From Flavobacterium sp. CFS9 (GTDB lineage: Bacteria > Bacteroidota > Bacteroidia > Flavobacteriales > Flavobacteriaceae), in NCBI RefSeq assembly GCF_041154745.1, contig NZ_AP031573.1, positions 5,306,017 to 5,370,016 of the forward strand: a DNA stretch of 64,000 bases, given 5' to 3'. The notes under the pieces are model-generated. The model was not told where the DNA came from, did not search any database, and worked only from the letters and a program-made list of their open reading frames with translations. This document shows, one piece after another, positions 17,475 to 25,801 of this stretch. The translations under genes and the position numbers were made by a program. Within the stretch, counting starts at the first letter, position 1, and each line of letters starts with the position of its first letter.

Positions 17475-18530
17475 TTATTGCTCTTTTTTGAAAAGTCCCG
17501 CTTTTAAATTTGAACCAGCTGAACCTTCAGCCAATTGCAGATAGTTCCGTTTGCTCTGATCTTTTTCAATTTTTACAGTTCCGGTAGTTTGTACGTTTTC
17601 CATTTTTAAAAAGTCTGTTGAAGTTGCATCGTTACCACTTAACGGACCGCTTCCGTATCCTGCCAGATTGGTATAATTTGTAAAAAGGCAGTCTGAAGCT
17701 TTGTAACGGCGCGTGCTTCCTTTTTCTCTTATCCATACGGTACTGCTGTTTGCTATTACGTTATGATGAAAATCGAAACTGTCTCCATTGGTACTTTGTG
17801 TCGTCCAAACGCCACTAAAATAACTGCCATAGACGAGTGAATAACGCATAGCGTTAGGGCTGCCTGCACCTCCATCAGTCTGCCAAAAGACAACGGGGTT
17901 TTTACAGTTGAAAAAAACACAATGATCGATAACCAGTCCATAACCGTTGGCTATAACTCCTACATGCAGCGGTAATACATCAACATCTCCTGCAAACAGG
18001 CACTGTGTTACGAGCAAATCGTCCAATTTTTTTCCATTACGCCATATCGGATAAGAACGACGCAGATTACTGCCATCCATATAAGAATAATCGGGACTGC
18101 CTGTAAATCGTAAACCTTCAATGGTCACATGGCTCACCTCGGGCTGTATCCCTTTGGCCTCTTCCCCTCCCACTCCCGGTAAAAGCGGTACTGCCGTAAC
18201 CACCACCGGCATTTTCTGAGGAGTCCAGTCAGTATCGTCAGGCATAATCTCTGCCCGAATGATCAGACGGTTTTTTAAAGTATACTTATCATTTGTGAAT
18301 AAAACTGTTTCTGTTAAAAGGTGTACCCCTTCTGAAAGGAAAATGGTCGTTGCTCCCTGTTCTTGGTTTAAATTTACACGCTTTGCGGCCTCTGCAAGTG
18401 TTTTTAGCGGATGCGTTTTTAGTCCGGAATTTATATCGTTACCAGTCTTAGGATTAACGTAGAGCTGTTCTGCCTGCAGGGAGAATACACTCATTACCAA
18501 CAATAGAAAATTAAGTGTGAATTTTGTCAT
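17475..18530 (-). CDS. Secreted right-handed beta-helix protein
   Basis: This 351-residue protein starts at 18530 with a typical signal peptide (MTKFTLNFLLLVMSVFSLQA). An earlier in-frame ATG at 18581 would put 17 polar residues before it and is disfavoured. The mature start, LYVNPKTGNDINSGLKTHPLKTLAEAAKRV, is the DUF1565-like opening of secreted parallel beta-helix (pectin-lyase-like) proteins. The middle has repeated strand-turn units (VTIEGLRF, LLVTQCLFAGDV, LVIDHCVFFNCKNPVVF, FDFHHNVIANS). Such proteins bind or cleave polysaccharides, but no catalytic set is evident. It lies between an AraC regulator and the hydroxyproline genes on the same strand. Action on a hydroxyproline-rich glycoprotein or plant wall source is only a guess. 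Confidence 0.7.
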   Translation of the reverse strand: MTKFTLNFLLLVMSVFSLQAEQLYVNPKTGNDINSGLKTHPLKTLAEAAKRVNLNQEQGATTIFLSEGVHLLTETVLFTNDKYTLKNRLIIRAEIMPDDTDWTPQKMPVVVTAVPLLPGVGGEEAKGIQPEVSHVTIEGLRFTGSPDYSYMDGSNLRRSYPIWRNGKKLDDLLVTQCLFAGDVDVLPLHVGVIANGYGLVIDHCVFFNCKNPVVFWQTDGGAGSPNAMRYSLVYGSYFSGVWTTQSTNGDSFDFHHNVIANSSTVWIREKGSTRRYKASDCLFTNYTNLAGYGSGPLSGNDATSTDFLKMENVQTTGTVKIEKDQSKRNYLQLAEGSAGSNLKAGLFKKEQ

Positions 18531-18601
18531 ATCTTTTTTTTTTGTAAAATTAGAATATTCACATCGCGTCAAAATGATCATTTTATCTTTAAAATGGTCA
18601 A

Positions 18602-19468
18602 TTATTGCTTCTTTCGATATTGTTGTGGCGTAGTCCCCGTTATTTTTTTAAAGAAGCGGTTAAAGTTAGAGGGATCTGAAAAACCAAACTCGTATGAAAT
18701 CTCTTTTGCGGATTTATTTTGGCCAAGTTGTTTCTTTATTTCCGAAATCAGCTTGTAATGAATCATCTGCTGGGCTGATAATCCGCTAAATTGTCTACAA
18801 ATTTTATTAAGAAATCCCGAACTGACATTAAGGGCTTTTGAATAAGCTTCAACAGTATGGTCGTCTGTGAATTTCTTTTCCAGCAAAGATCGAAACCTAT
18901 AAAAATCTAAATGAACATAAGTATCTCTCTGAACATTGTGAACCTTTGCATAGTATCGATTGAGAATGACAAGCAATTGATACAATAACGACCTGATTAA
19001 ATGACTGCTGTCATTCTGAAGCTGACCAAACTCCTGTTCAATTCCATATAAAAGTTCAAGACATTTTGCAAATGATGTCTCTGATAGCTGCATCTCGGTT
19101 GGACGAGAATATTGATGGAAATATTGAAATCGATACAGAAATAGTTCATCCGAAAAAAAAAGATAGAGAAAATCCTTTTCAAAGAAAAGCGTATACCCTT
19201 TTACTGCTTCCTCAATATCCCAACGACGGACTTGTCCCGGACTTGTGAAAATAATAGTCCGCGGGTTTATAGCTATCTTATTTTCGTTCAATGCAATAGT
19301 GCCCGCTCCCTCTTCGATAAAAATAACTTCGTAAAAACTAAGCTGATGCAACGTAGCATCTAATACATAATTTTCCAATGTTTCAATACGTCCGATATCC
19401 AATAACAACTCCGAACCATACTTATAGGGAAGAAAATGATATGTTTTAATTTTTGTGATCAATGCCAA
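18602..19468 (-). CDS. AraC family transcriptional regulator
   Basis: This 288-residue regulator has an N-terminal cupin-like ligand-binding region (SFYEVIFIEEGAGTIALNENKIAINPRTIIFTSPGQVRRW, about residues 45-85) and a C-terminal AraC double HTH (first helix pair around AYSKALNVSSGFLNKICRQFSG, second around SAKEISYEFGFSDPSNFNRFFKKITGTTPQQYRKKQ). It is full length, unlike the altered AraC gene at the start of the window. It lies 71 bases upstream of the beta-helix gene on the same strand and is the likely local regulator of the beta-helix/hydroxyproline genes; the inducer could be hydroxyproline or a related compound (inference from context). Confidence 0.85.
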   Translation of the reverse strand: MALITKIKTYHFLPYKYGSELLLDIGRIETLENYVLDATLHQLSFYEVIFIEEGAGTIALNENKIAINPRTIIFTSPGQVRRWDIEEAVKGYTLFFEKDFLYLFFSDELFLYRFQYFHQYSRPTEMQLSETSFAKCLELLYGIEQEFGQLQNDSSHLIRSLLYQLLVILNRYYAKVHNVQRDTYVHLDFYRFRSLLEKKFTDDHTVEAYSKALNVSSGFLNKICRQFSGLSAQQMIHYKLISEIKKQLGQNKSAKEISYEFGFSDPSNFNRFFKKITGTTPQQYRKKQ

Positions 19469-19592
19469 TTTTTTCTTTTAATTTCTTACTCTCTTATAGA
19501 TGAATTAAAAATACAAATTTACATTGTTCAAAAAAATCTCTTTTGTGTTGTTCTTAATAATCTCACATTGAGGATCTGCCTATTTCGTTATA

Positions 19593-20048
19593 TTATTTTT
19601 TCAGATTTTTATCTTTAAATAATTTCCCGACAAACTTTCTGTACCATGAAAATTGATTAATGGTAAAAATAAAAAGGATGATGGCTGTAGAACAGATTGC
19701 AATAACAAACATATTGAGTGCAATGGCCATACCAACAGCCGAAGTTGTCCATAAACCCGATGCGGTGGTTAATCCCTTAAGAAGATTTTTTTCATCCCTG
19801 AAAATAAGTCCTGCTCCTATAAAACCAAGTCCGGTTGCAATAGCCGCAAGCATTCTGGCAATAGCGGATTTATCCTCGGTGAGATGGGCAGCAATAGAAA
19901 CAAAAAGACAAGAAGCTACACAGATACAGGCAAAAGTCCGAACACCCGCATTCTGCTGTTCCCTTTCTCTCTCAACACCAATAATTCCTCCCAATAAAAG
20001 CGCCAAAAGTAATTTAGCAGAAAGTAACAGTTCAAATTCTATATCCAT
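19593..20048 (-). CDS. MgtC/SapB family membrane protein
   Basis: This 151-residue inner-membrane protein has about four hydrophobic segments and the MgtC/SapB signatures: LLLGGIIGVEREREQQNAGVRT near the N-terminus, then ARMLAAIATGLGFIGAGLIFRDE, and LKGLTTASGLWTTSAVGMAIAL. Family members are tied to magnesium limitation, acid stress and membrane potential control. The C-terminal cytoplasmic ACT-like domain of longer MgtC proteins is absent, making this the short SapB-like form. It sits 35 bases downstream of a bestrophin-like gene on the same strand; both concern ion homeostasis. The precise role is unknown. Confidence 0.8.
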   Translation of the reverse strand: MDIEFELLLSAKLLLALLLGGIIGVEREREQQNAGVRTFACICVASCLFVSIAAHLTEDKSAIARMLAAIATGLGFIGAGLIFRDEKNLLKGLTTASGLWTTSAVGMAIALNMFVIAICSTAIILFIFTINQFSWYRKFVGKLFKDKNLKK

Positions 20049-20083
20049 AATGAAATATTTTTTAATGCCTCATCTTAAACTTA

Positions 20084-20965
20084 TTACATTTCGTAATACA
20101 AATCATTTTTTTCCTTTACCGGTATATTTTCTGCCCCAGTCATTTCAAGCAGATTGATCTCTATGGTCTTTGCAAGTGAAGTCATTGGGGTATCAACAGG
20201 TGTATTCTCAAATGGGTCCTGCATTATAATAGCGGTCTTTTCTATGGAAATAAACAGAACAGGAATCAATATCGTTATAAGAATCTCTACGACCAGCTGT
20301 GAATCTTCGAGTCCAAAAGGAAGTATAGCCGCAAATACATAGATCAGCGTATGAACCAATACACTGTATGATTTTGGAAAGACGGTATTTTTTAAACGTT
20401 CACATTTGCCCATACTGTCGCAAAGCCTGGCTAGTGTTTCATTTAACTGCACCTGTTTAAAATCTGAAATTAAACCTTGTGAAGCCATTTCGGCAACATC
20501 CACGGAGTGTTTATCCAACAAAGCATTAGGAATATTAGAGGCTTTGATCTGAAAAGTATCAAGGTAAGTCTGCACCCTTGATGAAAACTGCTGCTTACGC
20601 AATGACTCTCCCAAGGCATAAAGCCAGACAATCTGTCTTTCTGTAAAAGCATCAACACTTTCTTTATTTTCTTTTGGAGTAAACTGGATGATCTGCCGGA
20701 TAAAAGTTCTGGAGTCATTTACTATTGCTCCCCAAACGGTTCGGGCTTCCCACCATCTTTCGTACGATTGTGCCGTTCGAAAAGCAAGCAGAAGCGAAAC
20801 CGCAGTACCCACTAAGGCAGGAATACTTAACGGCAGAGATACCTGTTGAAATAAGGGATGCATGTCGAGCAGTCCAATTAATATCGCAAATAGTACGATC
20901 AGTACAATCTGTGATCGAATCTCATTCACAAAGTACATAAGTGATATTCTTCTATTTAATAACAT
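20084..20965 (-). CDS. Bestrophin-family (UPF0187) ion channel-like protein
   Basis: This 293-residue membrane protein has the bacterial bestrophin layout: an N-terminal amphipathic start (MLLNRRISLMYFVNEI), a first membrane pair (VLIVLFAILIGLL and LPLSIPALVGTAVSLLLAFRTAQSYERWWEAR), a long cytoplasmic helical stretch, and a second hydrophobic pair near residues 205-240 (VLVHTLIYVFAAILPFG, VVEILITILIPVLFISIEK). It ends with the conserved MQDPFENTPVDTPMTSLAKTIEI motif, including the DPFxxxxxDxP signature. Bacterial bestrophins form pentameric channels, some conducting sodium rather than chloride. The gene precedes a MgtC/SapB-like gene. Confidence 0.85.
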   Translation of the reverse strand: MLLNRRISLMYFVNEIRSQIVLIVLFAILIGLLDMHPLFQQVSLPLSIPALVGTAVSLLLAFRTAQSYERWWEARTVWGAIVNDSRTFIRQIIQFTPKENKESVDAFTERQIVWLYALGESLRKQQFSSRVQTYLDTFQIKASNIPNALLDKHSVDVAEMASQGLISDFKQVQLNETLARLCDSMGKCERLKNTVFPKSYSVLVHTLIYVFAAILPFGLEDSQLVVEILITILIPVLFISIEKTAIIMQDPFENTPVDTPMTSLAKTIEINLLEMTGAENIPVKEKNDLYYEM

Positions 20966-21172
20966 AAGTAATGATTAAAATTCAACAATTGGTTCTGTAT
21001 CAGACCATTCAAATATAAAAATTAAAATTGAGGTAAAAGTTATTTATAGCTGTTACATAGTCATTTGGACTGACCGTTATTAAACTTTGAAAGATCTAAT
21101 TCTTCAGGAAAGAATAACAAAACTTCAATCTGCTGAATTAAATAACTAACTTCTGCGACACTACATAAAACA

Positions 21173-21206
21173 AAAAAAGGCCCGAACATTACGTTCGAGC
21201 CTTTTG
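21173..21206 (-). terminator. Intrinsic terminator, siderophore-type receptor gene
   Basis: GGCCCGAAC (21179-21187) pairs with GTTCGAGCC (21193-21201) with one G-U position. It is flanked by an A-run on the plus strand, which is a T-run on the minus strand. It lies about 25 bases past the receptor stop codon. Confidence 0.8.
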
Positions 21207-21227
21207 CATTCAGTATTCTAAAAAAAA

Positions 21228-23624
21228 CTAGAATTTATACGTTACACTTCCCATAAGGGTACGTGGAGCCTGAACATTTATTGTGGTATAACCATTAAAA
21301 TACAACTGGTCTGTTAAGTTATTTACTTTTAAAGACACTCTGTATTTTGGCTGATCGTAGTACAAAGCAGCATTAACCACAGCATATGACGGAAGCTCAA
21401 AAGTTTGACCAGGTCCGTTGTTGTAAATGTAAGTAGCGTCTCCGTAATTCCCTCCAAATCCTAAACCTAATCCTTTCAATTTTGTTCTTTGAAGATTATA
21501 ACTGAACCAGTAGTTGATTAGATTTTCTGGTCCTGCGGTTACAGGTCTTAAATCATTTAATTTAGAATTGTTATTAGAATACCCCACAAGAAGGTTCAAT
21601 CCCGGAATTGGATTAGCTGTAAGTTCTACTTCAAAACCATTACTAAATTGCGTTCCGTTTTGTATGCTTGCATTTGGTAAATTCGGATCGGCAGTTACAA
21701 TATCTTTCACTTTAATATCATAATAGCTGAAAGTTGCACTCACTTTATTTTGGAAAGCATTCACTTTCACCCCTACTTCAAGCTGATTTGCTCTTTCCGG
21801 ATCAAATTGTTTCAATTCAAGCTTACCGCCCACATTAGCATCTAAGAATCCTTTATTCGTAAAACTATTTTGATAATTTCCAAAAACAGATACCTGATCT
21901 TTTACCACTTGATACACTGCACCAAATTTTGGCGAGAAAGCATTTTGAGAAAAACTGTTCGTGTTTTTATTTGAAGCCGCATCAAATGATCCCTGATTTT
22001 CAAAATGATCAAAACGAACCCCTGCAGAAAGAATTAATCTATCCGTAACATTGATTGCATCCGCAACGTATGCGCTGTAAGTCGCTATAGAACTGTTAGT
22101 TGTATAAGGAGGATTCCCATTTCCTTTAAGCTGCTCCTTTACATTTGTTGGATTAAAATCGTAATAATTAGCTGCTGCTCCTGTATAATTTATCTTATCG
22201 TATGCAGCATAACCCGGTGCACTTTGGAATAATAATTTGTTTGAACCATAATAGATATCAGCCCCTACTAAAAAGCGATTTCTCATGGATCCAATTTTGA
22301 AATCACCATTAAAGTTTTGCTGGAATTCGATCGCATTATCTTTTCCGTTTGCATCCCATGCATTTCTTGAAAATTCTTGATTTGGTAAAAGGTAAAACCA
22401 TGTTTGTAAACCACTGGCTTTATTAGAACTGCTGCTGAATACCGTTTGAGAAGTCCATTCGTCTGAGATTTGATAAAGAGCCTGTGCAAAAACGTTTAAG
22501 GTTTTGGTGTTGGTCATAAATTCATCTCCTAAAAATGATCTTTTGAAATTAACATCCAGATTTTTAGCATTATTAACGCCTAAGTCGGCAATAGAAACTC
22601 CAAATGGAAGATAAATCAAAGGCATCCCGGAGTTGTCCTGATTTCCAATTTCGGCGTCGATAGAGATCGTTAATTTATCATTTACTTTATAAGCAAAAGA
22701 CGGTGCTACGAAGAAACTCTTTGAGTAACCGAAATCCTGAAAAGTATTCGCATTTCCAAAAGCAGCATTCAATCTGAACAATGCTGTATGATCGTCATTA
22801 ATTGGCGTATTGATATCGGCAGTTAAACGGTTAAAACCATAACTTCCGTTTTGATATGAAATTTCTCCACCGAAATTTTCGTAAGGTTTTTTAGTTACAC
22901 GGTTGATTAATCCTCCGTAAGAAGAAACCACATTTCCAAAAAGTGTAGCTGATGGCCCTTTTATCACTTCAATTCTTTCTAAATTTACCGCATCAGTGTT
23001 ACTGTTAACTTTTCCGGCAAGACCATTTCTTACTAAACTCTGAGTCGTAAATCCACGTAAAGAATACCATGAAGCTCCGTCACCGGCACGGTTTGTAGCT
23101 GCCCATAATTGATATAAACCCGGTACATTTTTTAATGCCTCGTCCTGATTGGTTACCAACTGATCTTTGATTAACTCTTTTGTAACCACATTATAAACCT
23201 GTGCATTTTCAAGGTTTTTAATCGTCATCCTCGACACATACTGGCTTTCAGATTTGGTATATTTATTAGCATTCCCTTTTACAAATACTTCTGTAAGTGC
23301 CTCAGATGTAGTAAGCAGTGTAAAATTTTCAACAAGATTACTTCCTGCTGAAACTTCAACATTTTTTTCTTTAGAGGAAAACCCAATTACCGAAACCTTC
23401 AGAATATAATTTCCGGGTCTGATGTTTTTGATTTCATAATTTCCCTGAGCGTCAGTAGTAGTTCCAATTTTTGTTCCTCTTAGCGTTACAGAGATATTAT
23501 CCGCTGCCTCATCATTAGACAATGAAACCGTTCCTTTTATTGTACCAGTCTGCGCAAATGATGCAGAAGCCGTAAGCAGCATCATCAAACAGCCCAAAAG
23601 TGGCAATAGTACTTTTACTTTCAT
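21228..23624 (-). CDS. TonB-dependent siderophore-type receptor
   Basis: This is a 798-residue outer-membrane receptor. It has a signal peptide (ending ASFAQ, about residue 25), a CarboxypepD-regulatory-like domain (about 27-112, TIKGTVSL ... YEIKNIRPGNYILKVSVIGFSS), and a plug domain (about 140-270) with WYSLRGFTTQSLVRNGL, VNLERIEVIKGPSATLFGN and GGLINRVTKKP; these are typical of FecA/FhuA-like ferric-siderophore receptors. The 22-strand barrel ends in aromatic F (MGSVTYKF). It would import a siderophore or similar chelate with TonB energy. It is a single-gene unit divergent from a MarR regulator, with a good promoter match upstream and a terminator downstream. Confidence 0.88.
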   Translation of the reverse strand: MKVKVLLPLLGCLMMLLTASASFAQTGTIKGTVSLSNDEAADNISVTLRGTKIGTTTDAQGNYEIKNIRPGNYILKVSVIGFSSKEKNVEVSAGSNLVENFTLLTTSEALTEVFVKGNANKYTKSESQYVSRMTIKNLENAQVYNVVTKELIKDQLVTNQDEALKNVPGLYQLWAATNRAGDGASWYSLRGFTTQSLVRNGLAGKVNSNTDAVNLERIEVIKGPSATLFGNVVSSYGGLINRVTKKPYENFGGEISYQNGSYGFNRLTADINTPINDDHTALFRLNAAFGNANTFQDFGYSKSFFVAPSFAYKVNDKLTISIDAEIGNQDNSGMPLIYLPFGVSIADLGVNNAKNLDVNFKRSFLGDEFMTNTKTLNVFAQALYQISDEWTSQTVFSSSSNKASGLQTWFYLLPNQEFSRNAWDANGKDNAIEFQQNFNGDFKIGSMRNRFLVGADIYYGSNKLLFQSAPGYAAYDKINYTGAAANYYDFNPTNVKEQLKGNGNPPYTTNSSIATYSAYVADAINVTDRLILSAGVRFDHFENQGSFDAASNKNTNSFSQNAFSPKFGAVYQVVKDQVSVFGNYQNSFTNKGFLDANVGGKLELKQFDPERANQLEVGVKVNAFQNKVSATFSYYDIKVKDIVTADPNLPNASIQNGTQFSNGFEVELTANPIPGLNLLVGYSNNNSKLNDLRPVTAGPENLINYWFSYNLQRTKLKGLGLGFGGNYGDATYIYNNGPGQTFELPSYAVVNAALYYDQPKYRVSLKVNNLTDQLYFNGYTTINVQAPRTLMGSVTYKF

Positions 23625-23650
23625 GTTATTTAGAATTATTTTTAATAACG

Positions 23651-23682
23651 CAAATGTATTATTTGTATCAAATCAAACCAAA
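23651..23682 (-). promoter_or_regulatory. Bacteroidota-type promoter of the TonB receptor gene
   Basis: On the minus strand, TTTG (23682-23679) is followed after 20 bases by TACATTTG (23658-23651). This matches the TTTG-N19-TAnnTTTG consensus, with the -7 element exact. It lies 27 bases upstream of the ATG at 23624. Confidence 0.6.
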
Positions 23683-23888
23683 TTATTTTGATTTATTCTA
23701 GATAACAACCCTATTTTGATACTTTTAAGTACTATTTTTCATTCTTTTATTAGAAAAAAAGTAATATTCATTTTTTCTAATAAAATTAAATTAGAATCTT
23801 TTGATGAACTCCATCATGTCCCCAATGTTTTTTTGAGTCCCCTCTGCTTTTCAAAACTAACGATTTACATACTGCAAAAAATATAGCT

Positions 23889-23904
23889 AACTATATAGTT
23901 TTAA
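23889..23904 (+). promoter_or_regulatory. Candidate MarR operator overlapping its promoter
   Basis: AACTATATAGTT (23889-23900) is a perfect 12-bp palindrome, 45 bases before the MarR start. It overlaps TAGTTTTA (23897-23904), one mismatch from the -7 consensus. A regulator bound here would block its own promoter, the usual MarR arrangement. Confidence 0.4.
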
Positions 23905-23945
23905 ATATATTTTTTTTATTACTTTAGTACTAAACATAGAAACAC

Positions 23946-24443
23946 ATGAATTCAGACTTTTTAAAAGATTTAGGATACAAAGCGCTAGATTCGAGAATGA
24001 AAAGAATCAGTGATAAAATGTCTTATAGTGTAAAAAAACTCTATAAAGAAAACAACATTGAAATTGAACCGCATTGGTACCTGATTTTTATGCTTCTGCG
24101 GGATAAAGGAAAACTATCCATCGCTGAAATAGCCGATAGTCTGGGATACGCGCATCCCACTCTGGTGATGACCGTAAAAAATATGAATTCAAAAGGCTAT
24201 TTAATTGTAGAAAAAGACCAGCAGGACAAAAGAAAACAAATGGTTTCTCTCTCTGAAAAATCAATTCATTCTCTGCCGCAATTTGAATTGATATGGAACA
24301 GCTGTGAGGCTACTATATTAAGTGTATTGGATCACGATTTAGGTATTCTTAAATATCTGGACGAGATCGATGAAGCTCTGGACAAATCCACATTTTACTA
24401 CAGATTTAAACAAGAATATTCAAAAGCAATTTTAAAAACCTAA
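23946..24443 (+). CDS. MarR family transcriptional regulator
   Basis: This 165-residue regulator has a winged helix-turn-helix at about residues 35-105: LIFMLLRDKGKLSIAEIADSLGYAHPTLVMTVKNMNSKGYLIVEKDQQDKRKQMVSLSEK, where the DxxDxRxxxVxLSxKG-like wing is conserved as DQQDKRKQMVSLSEK. The flanking helices would form the dimer interface. It is divergent from the siderophore-type receptor and 2 bases upstream of a secreted unknown in its own operon. It probably represses its own operon, possibly also the receptor; a palindrome in the shared upstream region supports autoregulation. Confidence 0.82.
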   Translation: MNSDFLKDLGYKALDSRMKRISDKMSYSVKKLYKENNIEIEPHWYLIFMLLRDKGKLSIAEIADSLGYAHPTLVMTVKNMNSKGYLIVEKDQQDKRKQMVSLSEKSIHSLPQFELIWNSCEATILSVLDHDLGILKYLDEIDEALDKSTFYYRFKQEYSKAILKT

Positions 24444-24445
24444 AA

Positions 24446-25204
24446 ATGAAAAATTTAATCATTATCCTATTATCGATATGCTGCTTTTCGGGGTATGCCA
24501 AAGAAACTAAAATTATTGTCAGAGCTAAAGCAAAGGATGCCAAGTTTATTGGCAGTTCTTTGGGTGGTGCTTACGTGATTATACGCAATAAAACCAACAA
24601 CATTATACTGGCGGAAGGAAAAACAAGCGGAAGTACCGGAAACACAGATTTGATCATGAAGTTTCCCAAAGAAAGAAATACGGTCATTACAGACGATGCA
24701 ACAGCAAAATTTACGGCTTCTATAGATATCGAGGAGCCAACCTTTGTGAGCATTGAAGTACATTCTCCTAATAACAACAAACAGGCACAGACTTTAGTAA
24801 GTACTGAAATTTGGCTAATTCCGGGCAAAGACATACTGGGTGACGGAATCATTTTAGAAATCCCCGGATTTATTATTGATATTTTAAAACCCAGAACCCA
24901 CCAGTACATTGCTTTAAAATCAATAAACGAAAAACCTTTTCAAATACAGGCTAATATTGTCATGATGTGTGGCTGTATTATTGAAAAAGGCGGTATTTGG
25001 GATTCGGATAAAATAGAAACAAAAGCAATAATCAGTAAAGATGGGAAACTGCTTAATGAAGTGAATCTAAAGTTGGTTTCAACCAATTTATTGGAAGGAG
25101 ATTTCTTGATTTCACAACCGGGAAATTACCAAATAACCGTGTATGCTTATGATTCAAAAACGGGGAATACCGGTATTGACAAAGTAAACTATGTTGTATT
25201 TTAA
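24446..25204 (+). CDS. Secreted protein of unknown function
   Basis: This 252-residue protein starts with a signal peptide (MKNLIIILLSICCFSGYAKE, predicted cut near residue 18). The mature part looks all-beta, with alternating hydrophobic strands: TKIIVRAKAKDAKFIGSS, GGAYVIIRNKTNNIILAEGKTSG, and a C-terminal half with LLEGDFLISQPGNYQITVYAYDSKTGNTG resembling an Ig-like or transthyretin-like fold. An MMCGC cluster is near residue 173. I do not recognise a family. It is 2 bases downstream of the MarR gene, so translationally coupled and probably the operon's effector gene; a role in ligand or metal handling with the divergent receptor is speculative. Confidence 0.6.
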   Translation: MKNLIIILLSICCFSGYAKETKIIVRAKAKDAKFIGSSLGGAYVIIRNKTNNIILAEGKTSGSTGNTDLIMKFPKERNTVITDDATAKFTASIDIEEPTFVSIEVHSPNNNKQAQTLVSTEIWLIPGKDILGDGIILEIPGFIIDILKPRTHQYIALKSINEKPFQIQANIVMMCGCIIEKGGIWDSDKIETKAIISKDGKLLNEVNLKLVSTNLLEGDFLISQPGNYQITVYAYDSKTGNTGIDKVNYVVF

Positions 25205-25302
25205 CATAATCCATATAGGTTTCATTTTACCATTACCATAATGAAAAACATGCTCATTATTAGTCCAGTAAAAGAAATCAAAAATTAATTCAATAATCAA
25301 AA

Positions 25303-25337
25303 CAAACCCCGCTGAAATGAGCGGGGTTTAGTTTTTT
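25303..25337. terminator. Bidirectional intrinsic terminator
   Basis: AAACCCCGC (25305-25313) pairs perfectly with GCGGGGTTT (25321-25329) across an 8-base loop. A T-rich run follows on the plus side and T-rich sequence on the minus side. It separates the MarR operon from the convergent Rhs/immunity operon. Confidence 0.85.
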
Positions 25338-25361
25338 AACTTTTGATATTTACATAGCAAA

Positions 25362-25796
25362 TTAATCCATCAGGTTTTGTTCGATTAAATCTTCAAAAGA
25401 TTTATTTAATTCTTCTGTTTCGTCATCATCATGATAATAAATCCAAACTTTATCATCAGGGGAAATAAATACAGGATCACCATTTCCACTCACAGAAATT
25501 ACGTAACTAGATTGTATTAATTCACATCTGTTATCAACCAGATAATTGCTTCGAAAATCCTTTGTTAAATCTACTACAGTTTCTTCCGATAGCATTTCAC
25601 AATTATTGAAACCATAAACAGGAACACCTGTATAACTGCCTCCAAACAGACTTAAAAACTGAACATAATCTTTATCAAATTTCACATTAAGTTCATTTTC
25701 AGCACTTTTAATTATTTCTTCATCAACAGATTCACCTGCAAACAAATCATTATCTGACAGTATCAATCTAATCTTATCTATTAGTTCTTGTTTCAT
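25362..25796 (-). CDS. SMI1/KNR4 (SUKH) family immunity protein
   Basis: This is a 144-residue acidic cytoplasmic protein. It has the SUKH features: an N-terminal EIIKSAENELNVKFDKDYVQFLSLFGGSYTGVPVYGFNN block (an E-x-x-L-x-x-x-L-P-x-x-Y-x-x-F-L-like helix then the G-rich turn) and a C-terminal VISVSGNGDPVFISPDDKVWIYYHDDDET strand block. SUKH proteins are the most frequent immunity proteins for nuclease toxins in polymorphic toxin systems. It starts 5 bases after the Rhs stop codon on the same strand, exactly where the cognate immunity gene should be. It presumably binds the HNH/LHH-type tip of the Rhs protein in the cytoplasm. Confidence 0.85.
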   Translation of the reverse strand: MKQELIDKIRLILSDNDLFAGESVDEEIIKSAENELNVKFDKDYVQFLSLFGGSYTGVPVYGFNNCEMLSEETVVDLTKDFRSNYLVDNRCELIQSSYVISVSGNGDPVFISPDDKVWIYYHDDDETEELNKSFEDLIEQNLMD

Positions 25797-25801
25797 ATTC
25801 T

